Positions 15,311-27,385 of a DNA stretch of 33,302 nt are shown piece after piece. Both the position numbers and the translations under genes were made by a program. The first letter of the stretch is position 1, and each line of letters starts with the position of its first letter. The stretch comes from Candidatus Petromonas tenebris. Its GTDB lineage: Bacteria; Bacillota; Clostridia; Peptostreptococcales; Caminicellaceae. The DNA lies in the NCBI GenBank assembly GCA_014236755.1, contig JACCKY010000038.1:1-33302 (forward strand), written 5' to 3'. The notes beneath the pieces are model-generated. The model saw nothing but the letters and a program-made list of their open reading frames with translations, did not search any database and was not told the DNA's origin.

Positions 15311-16645
15311 ATGAATATTAACCTTCCAGAAGTATGGGAAAAAACTTTAGGACTAATAAAAACTGAATTAACGGAAGTAAGCTACAATACATGGCTAAAA
15401 TCACTGGAACCCATTATAGCTAAAGGAAAAACGATAATTTTAGGTGTTCCAAACGATTTCAATAAGGGAATTCTTGAAACAAGATATGCTACTCTCATCG
15501 CCAATGCCATAAAACAAGTAACTTCCCAAGACTTTAACATAGAATTCGTAGTTCCGGGAAGCGATCAATTTAATAAATTGGCTCAAAAAGATGAAGTAAA
15601 GGAAAATAACCTTTTTGAAGATCCTAATCTTAATCCGAAATACGTTTTTGATACATTTGTAATAGGAAACAGTAATCGATTTGCTCATGCAGCATGCTTA
15701 GCCGTTGCAGAATCCCCAGCTAAAGCTTATAACCCTCTATTTATATACGGTGGTGTGGGACTTGGAAAAACTCACCTTATGCATGCCATAGGTCATTATA
15801 TATTAGGACAAAATCCAAGTACTAGGGTGGTTTATGTTTCTTCAGAAAAATTTACCAATGAGCTCATTAACTCAATTAAGGACGATAAAAACGTAGAATT
15901 TAGAAATAAATACAGAACTGTAGATGTGCTCCTTATAGACGATATTCAATTTATTGCAGGAAAAGAAAGGACTCAGGAGGAATTTTTCCATACCTTCAAT
16001 GCCCTTTACGAAGCTAACAAACAGCTTATAATCTCAAGCGATAGGCCTCCTAAGGAAATACCTACCCTCGAAGATAGGCTTAGATCAAGGTTTGAATGGG
16101 GACTTATAACTGACATACAGCCACCTGACTTTGAAACTAGAATAGCTATACTTAGAAAAAAGGCTGAACTAGAAGGGATAGAAATATCAAATGACGTCCT
16201 TCACTTTATTGCAAAAAAAATTAAATCGAACATTAGAGAATTAGAAGGAGCCTTAATTAGAATAGCTGCCTATTCTTCCTTAACAAACAAAGATGTCTCA
16301 GTAGATCTTGCTAATGAAGCATTAAAGGATATTATTTCCTCTTCAAAACCTAAACAAATTACAATTTCTTATATAAAAGATGTTGTATCAAGACACTTTA
16401 ACGTAAAGGTAGAGAATCTTGATTCAAAAAGACGAACTCGTTCAATAACTTACCCGAGACAAATAGCAATGTATCTATGTAGAGAGCTTACAGACCTTTC
16501 TTTACCTAAAATTGGCGAAGAGTTTGGAGGGCGTGACCACACAACAGTAATACACGCCTATGACAAGATAAGCCAGGACATAATCTCTAATAACGAAATT
16601 AAAGAAAAAATAGAACATATAAAGAAAGAAATACAAGGGGAATAA
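15311..16645 (+). CDS. dnaA: chromosomal replication initiator protein DnaA
   Basis: A 444-residue AAA+ initiator. Domain I is at 1-80, a short linker to about 108, then the ATPase with GGVGLGKT at 147-154 and LLIDDIQFI as Walker B. The C-terminal helix-turn-helix ends with the signature [15 protein letters not shown]. The ATG is eight bases after AGGAGG. DnaA-box clusters flank the gene on both sides. Confidence 0.99.
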   Translation: MNINLPEVWEKTLGLIKTELTEVSYNTWLKSLEPIIAKGKTIILGVPNDFNKGILETRYATLIANAIKQVTSQDFNIEFVVPGSDQFNKLAQKDEVKENNLFEDPNLNPKYVFDTFVIGNSNRFAHAACLAVAESPAKAYNPLFIYGGVGLGKTHLMHAIGHYILGQNPSTRVVYVSSEKFTNELINSIKDDKNVEFRNKYRTVDVLLIDDIQFIAGKERTQEEFFHTFNALYEANKQLIISSDRPPKEIPTLEDRLRSRFEWGLITDIQPPDFETRIAILRKKAELEGIEISNDVLHFIAKKIKSNIRELEGALIRIAAYSSLTNKDVSVDLANEALKDIISSSKPKQITISYIKDVVSRHFNVKVENLDSKRRTRSITYPRQIAMYLCRELTDLSLPKIGEEFGGRDHTTVIHAYDKISQDIISNNEIKEKIEHIKKEIQGE

Positions 16646-16682
16646 TAATCAACAGTTTTTTGTTTATAAGACCTTATCAAAA

Positions 16683-16924
16683 TGTTGATAACTTTTTAGT
16701 CTTTTTTATGTGGATAAGTATATCTTTTATTATATTCTTATTAACAATATTCTAAACATCTAAATTAAAGCTCTTATCTTATATTAAAATGTTTATCCAC
16801 AAAATAACAGCCCCTACTACTAGTACTACTATATTATATATATTTTTTTATTTATTAAAAATGAATAAAAAACAATAAAACCTGTGGATAAAATCATTTT
16901 TTTTTATTCACTAAATAATCCACA
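16683..16924 (+). other. oriC: oriC, downstream DnaA-box cluster
   Basis: DnaA boxes TGTTGATAA at 16683, TGTGGATAA at 16709 and 16883, TTATCCACA at 16793, and a one-mismatch TAATCCACA at 16916. Together with the upstream cluster this makes a bipartite origin split by dnaA, as in Bacillus. Confidence 0.93.
16793..16850 (+). other. oriC unwinding element: DnaA box, GC spacer, DnaA-trios, AT-rich DUE
   Basis: Perfect TTATCCACA (16793-16801), a short spacer ending GCCCC, then CTACTACTAGTACTACTA at 16814-16831. The complement read 3' to 5' is GAT GAT GAT CAT GAT GAT: six DnaA-trios, one variant. An A/T-only run follows to 16850. This is the order described for the basal unwinding system of bacterial origins. 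Confidence 0.9.
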
Positions 16925-16988
16925 GCTTAATCATTATATTTATGCTATAAAAAACCTATTTATTCCTCAATAAAAGGAGGTTCTTGTA

Positions 16989-18092
16989 ATGAAAATAATT
17001 TGTTCACAAAAAAAATTATCTAATGCCGTTAATATAGTTCAAAAAGCAGTTTCAACGAAAACAACTTTACCCATACTAAAAGGTATACTTTTAGAAGCTA
17101 ATGAAAATAAGTTAAAGTTAGTTGGAAATGATCTGGATATAGGTATTGAAAGCCATATTGAAGCAAATATTATAAATGAAGGAGCTATAGTTGTATCATC
17201 TAGAATATTTGGAGATATTATAAGAAAACTTCCTGATTCTGACGTTGAAATAGAAGTAGATAGCCAAAATAATATTTCCATCAAATGTGAAAATTCAGAT
17301 TTTAAATTAGTTGGACAAACATCCATAGAATTTCCAGAGCTTCCCCATGTTCAACAGGAAGATACATATGTAATAGGTCAGGATTTATTTAGAAACATGA
17401 TAAGACAGACGGCTTTTGCCACTTCTCAAGATGAAACTAGACCCGTGCTTACTGGTGCTTTAATTGAAATAGAAGATAACAACATATCTATGGTTGCAAT
17501 AGATGGTTATAGATTAGCATTAAGACAGGCCTATCTAAACAGTACTACTTCAAATAAAGCAGTGGTACCTGGAAAAACATTAAATGAAATAAGTAGAATT
17601 CTGAGTAATGAATCTGATGGAAACATATATATATCATTTACAGATAAACATATACTTTTTACAATAGATGAAGTTAGAATAATATCCAGATTATTAGAGG
17701 GAGAATTTATAAACTATGAGCAAATAATACCTAGAGAATATAAATCAAAGGTTAGGGTAAACACAAAGGAATTACTAAATAGTATAGAAAGGGCATCCTT
17801 GTTGGCTAAAGAGGGCAAAAATAATCTTATCAAGTTTTCAATAAAGGATGAGCTGATGTATATAAGCTCAAATGTAGAAATAGGAAGTGTTAAAGAAGAA
17901 GTAAACATAGATCTTGAAGGAGATGATTTAGAAATAGGATTTAATTCAAAGTATCTTCTTGATGCCCTTAAGGTAGTAGATAGTGAAGAAATTAATCTGG
18001 AGTTTACTACAAGCGTAAGTCCTTGTGTAATGAAACCAGCGGATAATGAAAATTACACCTATCTAGTTTTACCTGTTAGACTATCTAAATAA
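16989..18092 (+). CDS. dnaN: DNA polymerase III beta sliding clamp
   Basis: A 367-residue beta clamp of three similar domains. The N-terminus MKIICSQKKLSNAVNIVQKAV, the mid segment DETRPVLTGALIE with DGYRLALR, and the ending NYTYLVLPVRL are typical. The ATG follows AAAGGAGG. Intact and of normal length. Confidence 0.99.
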   Translation: MKIICSQKKLSNAVNIVQKAVSTKTTLPILKGILLEANENKLKLVGNDLDIGIESHIEANIINEGAIVVSSRIFGDIIRKLPDSDVEIEVDSQNNISIKCENSDFKLVGQTSIEFPELPHVQQEDTYVIGQDLFRNMIRQTAFATSQDETRPVLTGALIEIEDNNISMVAIDGYRLALRQAYLNSTTSNKAVVPGKTLNEISRILSNESDGNIYISFTDKHILFTIDEVRIISRLLEGEFINYEQIIPREYKSKVRVNTKELLNSIERASLLAKEGKNNLIKFSIKDELMYISSNVEIGSVKEEVNIDLEGDDLEIGFNSKYLLDALKVVDSEEINLEFTTSVSPCVMKPADNENYTYLVLPVRLSK

Positions 18093-18129
18093 TTTTTCAG
18101 AAAATTAATTTTAACATTAATGTTGTGAG

Positions 18130-18165
18130 TAAGTCCTCTTAATTAAACAGAGGACTTAAATTTTT
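18130..18165 (+). terminator. intrinsic terminator of dnaN
   Basis: TAAGTCCTCT and AGAGGACTTA form a 10-bp perfect stem with a 9-base loop, followed by AATTTTT. It separates dnaA-dnaN from yaaA-recF-gyrBA. Confidence 0.85.
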
Positions 18166-18287
18166 AGGAAAAATTTCATGGTTACAAAGAGAGATACTTA
18201 ATATACAATAAATATGGACATATTTGGAAAAGATATAAAAAAACAGTGAAAATTAATCAGCTTTAAATATATAGAGGAGGAAAAAAG

Positions 18288-18503
18288 ATGAAGGAAGTTA
18301 TGATAAATACAGAGTATATAAAACTTGATCAACTTTTAAAGTATGCCAATATAGTAGGAAGTGGTGGTGAAGCAAAGATTCTAATTAAAGAAGGCAGTGT
18401 CACGGTAAATGGAAAAGTTGTATATCAAAGAGGAAAGAAAATAAGAAAAGGCGATGTAATTGTAGTGGGAGATATAAATATAAAGGTGATAAGTGAAAAG
18501 TAA
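18288..18503 (+). CDS. yaaA: S4-domain RNA-binding protein YaaA
   Basis: A 71-residue protein that is almost entirely one S4 RNA-binding domain: LDQLLKYANIVGSGGEAKIL, GSVTVNGKVV, and RKGDVIVV. Such a gene conventionally lies between dnaN and recF in Firmicutes. The ATG follows GAGGAGG. The RNA target is unknown. It is 100 bp from recF. Confidence 0.95.
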   Translation: MKEVMINTEYIKLDQLLKYANIVGSGGEAKILIKEGSVTVNGKVVYQRGKKIRKGDVIVVGDINIKVISEK

Positions 18504-18603
18504 AATATATTTTTGTTTTAATTTAAAATTTTTGATATAATAAACTGTTAGCTTATTTATACTATTAAACTTTCATATAAAGAAGTAAACTGAGGTGCTT
18601 TTT

Positions 18604-19719
18604 GTGTTCATAAGCAGGCTTAAACTAAATAACTTCAGAAATTATGATAAATTAGAGATTGAGCTTCATGATAAACTTAATATATTTATAGGAAATAACG
18701 CTCAGGGTAAAACCAATATTCTTGAATCTATATATCTTACCGGTTTCGGAAAATCCTTTAGAACTAATAAGGATAAGGATTTGATTAAGCTTGGAAGGGA
18801 AATAGCTTCCGTAAAAGTTGTAGGGGAAAAAAGATATGGAGATATATCTATAGAAATAAGACTATGGAATAACAAAAAAAAGGAGATAAAGACTAACGGT
18901 ATAAGTTTAAGCAAGCTTTCAGAAATTTTAGGAAACGTTAATATAGTTATATTCTCTCCCGAGGATCTAAAGCTGGTAAAGGAAGGACCATCGGAGAGAC
19001 GACGATTTATAGATAGGGAGATATCTCATATAAATAAAAAGTATTACCATGACATAATGTCTTATAATAGAGTTCTATACCAAAGAAACAACCTTTTGAA
19101 AAAGATAAATTATAATAAAAAGCTTATAAAGACTGTTGATATTTGGAATGAAAAATTAGCAGAATTTGGAACAGAAGTGATGCTTAAAAGAAGAGAATTT
19201 ATAAAAAAGATAAATTCTCTAAGTCGGTTAATGCATAGGAAAATTACCGATGGAAGGGAAAACTTGGAAGTAAAATATATAAGTAATATAAAAATAGATG
19301 AAAAAGATAAATATGAAGAAATTTATGAGAGATTTAAAACAAAGCTCGAAAAAGGACAGGAAAAGGATATAGAAAGAGGATATACGATAGCTGGACCCCA
19401 CAAGGATGATTTGGGCCTATATATAAACGAGGTGGATATAAGGACATTTGGCTCTCAGGGACAGCAGAGGACAACGGCTTTATCCTTGAAATTATCAGAA
19501 ATTGAGATAGTAAAGGGTGAGATAGGCGAGTATCCAATACTCTTACTAGATGATGTAATGTCGGAGCTCGATATAAACAGGCAAAAATTTCTAATTAAGA
19601 GTTTAAGGAATGTACAAACTTTTATAACAATAACAGAGATACCAAAGCTTATGGTTCCACTGGTAAAGGAAGGATATATATTTAAAATTTCTAATGGAAA
19701 TGTTACTAAAGAAATATAA
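18604..19719 (+). CDS. recF: DNA replication and repair protein RecF
   Basis: A 371-residue SMC-like ATPase that helps load RecA at gaps. Walker A GNNAQGKT is at 30-37, the ABC-type signature region FGSQGQQRT near 285, and Walker B PILLLDDVMSELD after it. The open frame begins at a GTG at 18595 that falls inside the Shine-Dalgarno GAGGTG. The GTG at 18604 gives MFISRLKLNNFRNY and proper spacing, so it is chosen. Confidence 0.97.
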   Translation: MFISRLKLNNFRNYDKLEIELHDKLNIFIGNNAQGKTNILESIYLTGFGKSFRTNKDKDLIKLGREIASVKVVGEKRYGDISIEIRLWNNKKKEIKTNGISLSKLSEILGNVNIVIFSPEDLKLVKEGPSERRRFIDREISHINKKYYHDIMSYNRVLYQRNNLLKKINYNKKLIKTVDIWNEKLAEFGTEVMLKRREFIKKINSLSRLMHRKITDGRENLEVKYISNIKIDEKDKYEEIYERFKTKLEKGQEKDIERGYTIAGPHKDDLGLYINEVDIRTFGSQGQQRTTALSLKLSEIEIVKGEIGEYPILLLDDVMSELDINRQKFLIKSLRNVQTFITITEIPKLMVPLVKEGYIFKISNGNVTKEI

Positions 19720-19801
19720 GAAATAGTAATGACATGTCAAAATTAGCTTTTAGAATTTAATACCTATAAATAGTTTAATTAGATAGTCAGGAGGGAAATG
19801 A

Positions 19802-21715
<1,914 letters not shown>

Positions 21716-21728
21716 GGAGGGCATTTAG

Positions 21729-24167
21729 ATGGAAGAAAATAAACAAAGTGTTATTCAAATTGATATAGCTGAAGAAATGAAAAAGTCCTATATAGATTAT
21801 GCAATGAGCGTAATTGTAGGTAGAGCCCTTCCAGATGTAAGGGACGGACTTAAGCCTGTCCATAGAAGAATACTGTATGCAATGAATGAATTAGGTTTGT
21901 CTCCGGACAAGCCTTACAGAAAATCCGCCCGTATAGTCGGAGATGTTTTAGGTAAATATCATCCCCATGGAGATAGTTCCGTATATGATGCCATGGTTAG
22001 GCTGGCTCAGGACTTTTCTACAAGGTATATGCTTGTAGATGGTCACGGAAACTTCGGCTCTATAGACGGTGATAGTGCTGCAGCTATGAGATATACAGAG
22101 GCAAGACTTGCAAAACTATCAGTAGAAATGCTTAGAGATATACAAAAAGAAACTATAGACTTTGCTCCGAACTTTGATGAAACACTAAAGGAACCAGTAG
22201 TACTTCCAAGTAGATTTCCAAATCTTCTTGTAAACGGTTCGAGTGGTATAGCTGTAGGAATGGCTACATCCATACCTCCCCACAACCTTAAGGAAGTAAT
22301 AGATGCTACGGTAAAACTTATAGATGATCCTGATGCTGATGTAGAAGATATGATAGATATAGTTAAGGGACCTGACTTTCCTACAGGCGCTATAATAATG
22401 GGAAAAGAAGGGATAAAGGAAGCTTATAGAAAAGGTAAGGGAAGAATTACTGTAAGGGCTCAGGTTGAAATTGAAGATATAGGCAAAGGAAAGCAGGCAA
22501 TAATAGTCAACGAAATACCATATCAAGTAAATAAATCAAAGTTGATTGAAAGTATAGCAAACCTGGTAAAAAATAAAAAGATAGAAGGCATTACGGATTT
22601 AAGGGATGAAAGTGATAGAAATGGTATAAGAGTAGTAATAGAGCTTAAAAAGGATACAAATCCCAATATAGTTCTCAATAAGCTCTATAAACATTCACAG
22701 CTTCAAACTACTTTTAGTATCATTATGATAGCCCTTGTTGACGGACAGCCTAAGGTTTTAAACCTATACCAGATGCTTAAACATTATCTTGACCATCAGA
22801 AGGAAGTAGTAACGAGAAGAACTCAGTATGATCTTAAAAAAGCTGAGGATAGGGCTCATATATTAGAGGGATTAAAGATAGCACTAGATAATATAGATGC
22901 TATAATAAGCCTTATAAGAGGTTCTAAAAACGTAGCTATAGCTAAAGAAGGGCTGATAAAAAACTTTAATCTTACCGATGTACAGGCTCAAGCCATACTT
23001 GATATGAGACTCCAAAAACTTACTGGACTAGAAAGAGAAAAAATAGAGGAAGAATATGAGGAGCTTATAAAACAAATAACAAGATTTAAAGAGATTCTTG
23101 CAAATGAAAGATTATTATTAAATATAATAAAGGAAGAACTAATTGAAATAAGGGATAAATATCGTGATGAGAGAAGAACAAAGATATCCCTTAAAGAAGA
23201 TGAAATAGATATAGAAGATTTGATAGATGAAGAAGATGTATTTATAACACTTACCCATCTAGGTTATATAAAGAGAGTTCCAGCAACTACCTATAGAAGC
23301 CAAAGAAGAGGTGGAAAGGGAGTATCAGGTCTTTCAACGAGGGATGAAGATTTTGTTGAAGACATATTTATAACCTCTACCCATAACTATATACTTTTCT
23401 TTACCAATCGCGGAAAGGTGTATAGATTAAAGGCGTATGAGATACCTGAGGCAAAGAGACAGGCTAAGGGAACCAACATAGTTAATCTACTGTATCTGGA
23501 ACCTAATGAAAAAATAACTGCAGTAATTCCAATAAAGAAATTTAGTAAAAAAGGATACCTAGTAATGGCAACCAGACATGGAATGATTAAGAAGTGTGAG
23601 TTGTCACAATTTGATACTTCAAGAAAAACGGGACTTATAGCAATAAGCCTTAGGGATGGTGACGAACTTATTAGCGTAAAGTCAACCACTGGAAATAATG
23701 AGTTGATTATAGTTACTGAGGAAGCTATGTCAATAAGGTTCAACGAAGAAGATGTTAGAAGCATGGGAAGAACTGCAATGGGAGTAAAGGCCATAACATT
23801 AAACGAAGATGACTATGTAGTTGACATGGGACTAGTGAATGAAGGAGACGATCTGTTAGTAGTAAGTGAAAATGGCTATGGTAAAAGGACAGATTTAGAT
23901 GAATATAGAATTCAATCAAGGGGAGGTAAAGGTATAAAGACCTATAATATAAGCGATAAAACAGGAAAGTTAGTTGGAGCTAAGATAGTCAATGAAAAAG
24001 ACGATATAATGCTTATAAATACTTCTGGTGCGGTGATAAGATTAAAAGTAGATGGAATATCCAGACTAGGAAGAAATACTCAAGGCGTAAGACTTATGAG
24101 ATTTAATGAAGGTAGTAACATAGTTTCCATTGCCAAGTTAGCTAAAGATATGGAAGAAGATAAATAA
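21729..24167 (+). CDS. gyrA: DNA gyrase subunit A
   Basis: An 812-residue GyrA. The catalytic tyrosine is Tyr122 in AAMRYTEA. The quinolone-resistance region [12 protein letters not shown] keeps Ser83 and Asp87, so the numbering matches E. coli and neither common resistance change is present. The GyrA box SQRRGGKG is at about 524-531, which marks a true gyrase and not a topoisomerase IV. A six-bladed C-terminal domain follows. A strong terminator lies directly downstream. Confidence 0.99.
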   Translation: MEENKQSVIQIDIAEEMKKSYIDYAMSVIVGRALPDVRDGLKPVHRRILYAMNELGLSPDKPYRKSARIVGDVLGKYHPHGDSSVYDAMVRLAQDFSTRYMLVDGHGNFGSIDGDSAAAMRYTEARLAKLSVEMLRDIQKETIDFAPNFDETLKEPVVLPSRFPNLLVNGSSGIAVGMATSIPPHNLKEVIDATVKLIDDPDADVEDMIDIVKGPDFPTGAIIMGKEGIKEAYRKGKGRITVRAQVEIEDIGKGKQAIIVNEIPYQVNKSKLIESIANLVKNKKIEGITDLRDESDRNGIRVVIELKKDTNPNIVLNKLYKHSQLQTTFSIIMIALVDGQPKVLNLYQMLKHYLDHQKEVVTRRTQYDLKKAEDRAHILEGLKIALDNIDAIISLIRGSKNVAIAKEGLIKNFNLTDVQAQAILDMRLQKLTGLEREKIEEEYEELIKQITRFKEILANERLLLNIIKEELIEIRDKYRDERRTKISLKEDEIDIEDLIDEEDVFITLTHLGYIKRVPATTYRSQRRGGKGVSGLSTRDEDFVEDIFITSTHNYILFFTNRGKVYRLKAYEIPEAKRQAKGTNIVNLLYLEPNEKITAVIPIKKFSKKGYLVMATRHGMIKKCELSQFDTSRKTGLIAISLRDGDELISVKSTTGNNELIIVTEEAMSIRFNEEDVRSMGRTAMGVKAITLNEDDYVVDMGLVNEGDDLLVVSENGYGKRTDLDEYRIQSRGGKGIKTYNISDKTGKLVGAKIVNEKDDIMLINTSGAVIRLKVDGISRLGRNTQGVRLMRFNEGSNIVSIAKLAKDMEEDK

Positions 24168-24168
24168 T

Positions 24169-24206
24169 AAAAATGTAAGGGAGTAGTATCTCTTACATTT
24201 TTTTAT
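24169..24206 (+). terminator. intrinsic terminator of gyrBA
   Basis: AAAAATGTAAGGGA pairs with TCTCTTACATTTTT (one G-U) around GTAGTA, then more T. It starts one base after the gyrA stop codon. Confidence 0.92.
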
Positions 24207-24306
24207 ATAATTACTAAATATTAAAAATAATAATAAAATGTATAATAGTTTTTTTAATTTCAAATTTGTTTAATAAAGTAAAAATTTATGATATGATTAA
24301 AAAAAT

Positions 24307-24332
24307 GTTTAGTATAAGTTGAGTATGGGTAT
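24307..24332 (+). promoter_or_regulatory. sigma-B promoter of rsbV-rsbW-sigB
   Basis: GTTTAG (24307-24312), 14 bases, GGGTAT (24327-24332). The Bacillus sigma-B consensus is GTTTAA, 12-14 bases, GGGTAT. It lies about 30 bases before the rsbV start, which implies positive autoregulation. Confidence 0.75.
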
Positions 24333-24364
24333 ATTAAAAATAGTTTTTTTGAGGGGGGCTATGC

Positions 24365-24679
24365 ATGGCTTTAGATATTAAAAAAAGTTTTATAGATGAC
24401 AAAAATTTGTGGAACTTTGAATTAATTGGAGAAGTAGATATTTATACTTCACCTGAACTCAAGGAAATTATAAGTAATTCTTTAAAAGAAAAAGAATCAA
24501 ATATAAGATTGGACTGTGAAAGATTAGAATATATTGATAGTACAGGCCTTGGAGTATTGATAGGCATACTTAAAACACTTAAAAGAAGTGAAAGAGATAT
24601 TATAATCGCTAATCCAAAATCAAATATATCAAAATTATTAAAAATAACCGGGTTAGATAAAATTTTTATTATGGAATAA
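24365..24679 (+). CDS. rsbV: anti-anti-sigma factor RsbV
   Basis: A 104-residue STAS-domain protein that releases sigma-B by binding RsbW when unphosphorylated. The phosphorylation site is Ser59 in YIDSTGLGVLIG. The ATG follows GAGGGGGG. The same fold occurs in SpoIIAA. Here the neighbouring sigma factor and sigma-B-type promoter favour the general stress version, but a SpoIIAA-like role is not excluded by sequence alone. Confidence 0.9.
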   Translation: MALDIKKSFIDDKNLWNFELIGEVDIYTSPELKEIISNSLKEKESNIRLDCERLEYIDSTGLGVLIGILKTLKRSERDIIIANPKSNISKLLKITGLDKIFIME

Positions 24680-24742
24680 GATCTTTTAGGAAGGTGAATT
24701 GCTGCCATGTTTATTAAATCAAAAAAAAAGGTGGAAGACTTG

Positions 24743-25153
24743 ATGAGCGAAAATATCTCAATATCTTTACCCAGTAAACCTGAATATGTAAGTATTGCAA
24801 GGCTTACAGCATCTGTTATCGCAAATAAAATGGGATTTAACGTGGAGGATATAGAGGATATAAAGGTTGCAGTTGGAGAAGCTTGTAACAATGCCGTATT
24901 ACATGGGAATCAAGATGATAACAACTTTGATGTAGAATTTACTGTACAAGATGATAGTTTTATTATTGAAATTAGGGACAAAGGCAAAGGGTTTGAAGTA
25001 GATAAATGTCCCGAGCCAGATCTTTGTGCTCCAAAAGAAAATGGTCTAGGAATATTTATAATAAAGTCACTTATGGATGAGGTTGAAATAGAATCTTTTT
25101 GTGGAAAAGGCACTGTTATAAAGATGTTTAAGTATCTAAAGGAAGAGGTGTAG
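24743..25153 (+). CDS. rsbW: anti-sigma factor serine kinase RsbW
   Basis: A GHKL-fold protein kinase that holds the sigma factor and phosphorylates RsbV. The N box is VGEACNNAVLHG, followed by IEIRDKGKGFEV and the G2-like GLGIFIIKSLMDEV. I take the ATG at 24743 (136 residues, MSENISISLPSKPEYV), which aligns with family starts and has GGTGG upstream. An ATG at 24707 behind AGGAAGG would add 12 residues and is also possible. Confidence 0.9.
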   Translation: MSENISISLPSKPEYVSIARLTASVIANKMGFNVEDIEDIKVAVGEACNNAVLHGNQDDNNFDVEFTVQDDSFIIEIRDKGKGFEVDKCPEPDLCAPKENGLGIFIIKSLMDEVEIESFCGKGTVIKMFKYLKEEV

Positions 25154-25188
25154 ATTCGGTAAAGTGTTTATTTGGGGGATGATGATAC

Positions 25189-25986
25189 ATGGAAAGCGTT
25201 GTTAAGCCAACGATGAAACATAAAGTACGATCCTTAAAAGAAATTGAGAGTAAGGAACTTTTTAAAATGTTTAAAGAAACAAAGGATAAAGCCATAAGAA
25301 ATGAACTGGTTAACAGATATCTTTACATATCTGAAATCCTTGCGAAAAAGTATATAAATAAAGGTATAGATTATGAAGATATATACCAGGTTGCATCTCT
25401 GGGATTAATTTATGCTATAGAAAGATTTGATGTAGATAAGGGCTTTGAATTTTCAAGTTTTGCTACGCCAACTGTTATTGGAGAAATAAAAAAGTACTTT
25501 AGGGATAAGGGATGGTCTGTAAGAGTTCCTAGAAGAATCCAGGAATTATCTAAAAAGGTAAATATAGCCAAGGGAAAACTTCAGCAGGATTTACAAAGAG
25601 TTCCTAAAATAAAAGATATTGCTGATTATCTGCACGTTACAGAGGAGCAGGTAATAGAAGCGATGGAGGCAAGTCATGTGTATACACCTAAATCCCTTGA
25701 TATAACCTATGATAAAAATGGAGATGATAAAGATGTTCAATTAATGGATATTGTAGGTGAAGATGACAAGTATTTTGATACCATTGAGAATAGAGATTTT
25801 ATAAAAAAATGTCTAGAAAATCTCAATGAGGTTGAAATAAAAATAATAAAAGATAGATTCTTTAAAAATAGAACTCAAGTTGAGGTTGCATCTGAATTAG
25901 GAGTTTCTCAAATGACAATTTCCAGAATGGAAAAGAAAATAATTAAAAGACTTAGAAAAGAATATCAGAAAATAAGAGAACTATAA
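25189..25986 (+). CDS. sigB: RNA polymerase sigma factor SigB
   Basis: A 265-residue sigma-70 factor of the SigB/SigF/SigG group with no region 1.1. Region 2 runs over DYEDIYQVASLGLIYAIERF to FRDKGWSVRVPRR (about 63-118), region 3 after it, and region 4 ends with TQVEVASELGVSQMTISRME. The rsbV-rsbW-sigB order without further rsb genes, just after gyrA, is the C. difficile arrangement. Last gene of its operon. Confidence 0.92.
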   Translation: MESVVKPTMKHKVRSLKEIESKELFKMFKETKDKAIRNELVNRYLYISEILAKKYINKGIDYEDIYQVASLGLIYAIERFDVDKGFEFSSFATPTVIGEIKKYFRDKGWSVRVPRRIQELSKKVNIAKGKLQQDLQRVPKIKDIADYLHVTEEQVIEAMEASHVYTPKSLDITYDKNGDDKDVQLMDIVGEDDKYFDTIENRDFIKKCLENLNEVEIKIIKDRFFKNRTQVEVASELGVSQMTISRMEKKIIKRLRKEYQKIREL

Positions 25987-26025
25987 AAAAGCTGACAACT
26001 GTACAAGATAAGTTGTCAGCTTTTT
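25986..26025 (+). terminator. intrinsic terminator of sigB operon
   Basis: AAAAAGCTGACAACT and AGTTGTCAGCTTTTT form a perfect 15-bp stem with a 10-base loop, starting at the sigB stop codon. Confidence 0.95.
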
Positions 26026-26040
26026 GTATTCGGTTAATAA

Positions 26041-26219
26041 GTTAACCTCTTGTGCTAGCTATTCTAACAGTATAGCTTTAAATATCCTTCAAAGTTTCCT
26101 CTGAAGCGACTTTGAAGAGATGTTTTTACCTCTAAATCTTTTCTATTAAAACAGCTCTTCTACGGAGCCAAAAGAGGATTATTGAAGGATATCTATAAGG
26201 AACTAGCGAGGCAAGTTAA
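26041..26219 (+). repeat. R1 long-hairpin repeat, copy E (full length)
   Basis: About 179 bp. The left arm from GTTAACCTCTTGTGCTAG to GAAGAGATGTTTTT is an imperfect inverted repeat of the right arm AAAACAGCTCTTC to GCAAGTTAA. Shared paired words are TTAAC, GCTAG, TATAG, ATATCCTTCAA, TCCTCT and GAAGAG. It lies between the convergent sigB and trpS genes, nine bases from the trpS stop codon. Confidence 0.87.
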
Positions 26220-26228
26220 GTTAAAAAT

Positions 26229-27212
26229 TTAAAAAGAAACAAAACCCATTTTTTTCTTAACTTCATTTAATACTTTGTTTGAAGCTTCTCTTGCTTTTTC
26301 TGCTCCTTCCTTGAGAACTTTTTCAACTTCTCCCGATTCAACAATATCGTAATATTTTTGTTGGATAGGCTCTAGGGTCGATACCACTACGTCAATCAAG
26401 TCCTTTTTAAAGGCACCATAACCCATTCCTTCATATTTCTTTTCAATATTTTCAATAGAGATTCCGCTTAAAATATTATAGATAGTAATTAAATTACTAA
26501 CACCAGGTTTGTTTTCTAGGTCATATCTTACTTGGCTTTCGCTATCTGTTACGGCCTTCATTATACTTTTCTTTATTTTTGAAGGACTGTCCAACAAGTT
26601 GATTTTACTATGTTTGTTTTCATTACTTTTGCTCATTTTGCTTGTAGGATCGTCTAGTGACATTATTCTGGCACCAAATTTTGCTATTAAGGGTTCAGGT
26701 ATAACAAAGGTATTACCATACTTGTTGTTAAATCTCGTTGCAATATCACGGCACAGCTCAAGATGTTGTTTTTGATCTTCGCCAACCGGAACATAATTAG
26801 TATCATAAAGAAGTATGTCTGCTGCCATTAAAACAGGATAAGTATATAGACCTGTAGTAACAGTTTCTTTTCCTTGGCTTTTGTCTTTAAATTGGGTCAT
26901 TCTGTTCAGTTCACCGATGTATGTGTTACATTGTAATAGCCATGCAAGTTCAGTATGGGCAGGCACATGGGATTGTACGAACAAAGTTACTTTTTTTGGA
27001 TCTAATCCTACTGCCATATAAAGGGCTGCAAGCTTTAATGTATTCTCATGGAGATCTTTAGGATCTTGAGGGACCGTAACTGAATGTAAATCAACTATGC
27101 AAAAGAAACAGTCCATTTCATCTTGAAAATCTACAAATCTTCTAATGGCACCAATATAATTTCCCAAATGGATTTCAGAAGTGGGTTGTACACCAGAAAG
27201 AACTCTCTTCAT
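26229..27212 (-). CDS. trpS: tryptophan--tRNA ligase
   Basis: A 327-residue class I synthetase that charges tRNA-Trp. The HIGH-type motif is HLGNY near 17-21 (SGVQPTSEIHLGNYIGAIR), and KMSKS is in DPTSKMSKSNENK near 190-200. The ATG follows GGAGG. Transcribed toward oriC, unlike its neighbours. I looked for a T-box leader upstream and saw none of its conserved elements. No terminator other than the R1 repeat is visible after it. Confidence 0.98.
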   Translation of the reverse strand: MKRVLSGVQPTSEIHLGNYIGAIRRFVDFQDEMDCFFCIVDLHSVTVPQDPKDLHENTLKLAALYMAVGLDPKKVTLFVQSHVPAHTELAWLLQCNTYIGELNRMTQFKDKSQGKETVTTGLYTYPVLMAADILLYDTNYVPVGEDQKQHLELCRDIATRFNNKYGNTFVIPEPLIAKFGARIMSLDDPTSKMSKSNENKHSKINLLDSPSKIKKSIMKAVTDSESQVRYDLENKPGVSNLITIYNILSGISIENIEKKYEGMGYGAFKKDLIDVVVSTLEPIQQKYYDIVESGEVEKVLKEGAEKAREASNKVLNEVKKKMGFVSF

Positions 27213-27385
27213 AAAAATACCTCCATAAAATTATTTAAAAAATGAATTCATACAATATATTTTACTATTACTGATTATAATATACCAATTATTACTATAA
27301 CACAATAAATAATATAATAAAACCTTGAAGAATACAGGTAAAGACTACCAGCATGGAACTTATATAAAAAATGTTATATATCAAA

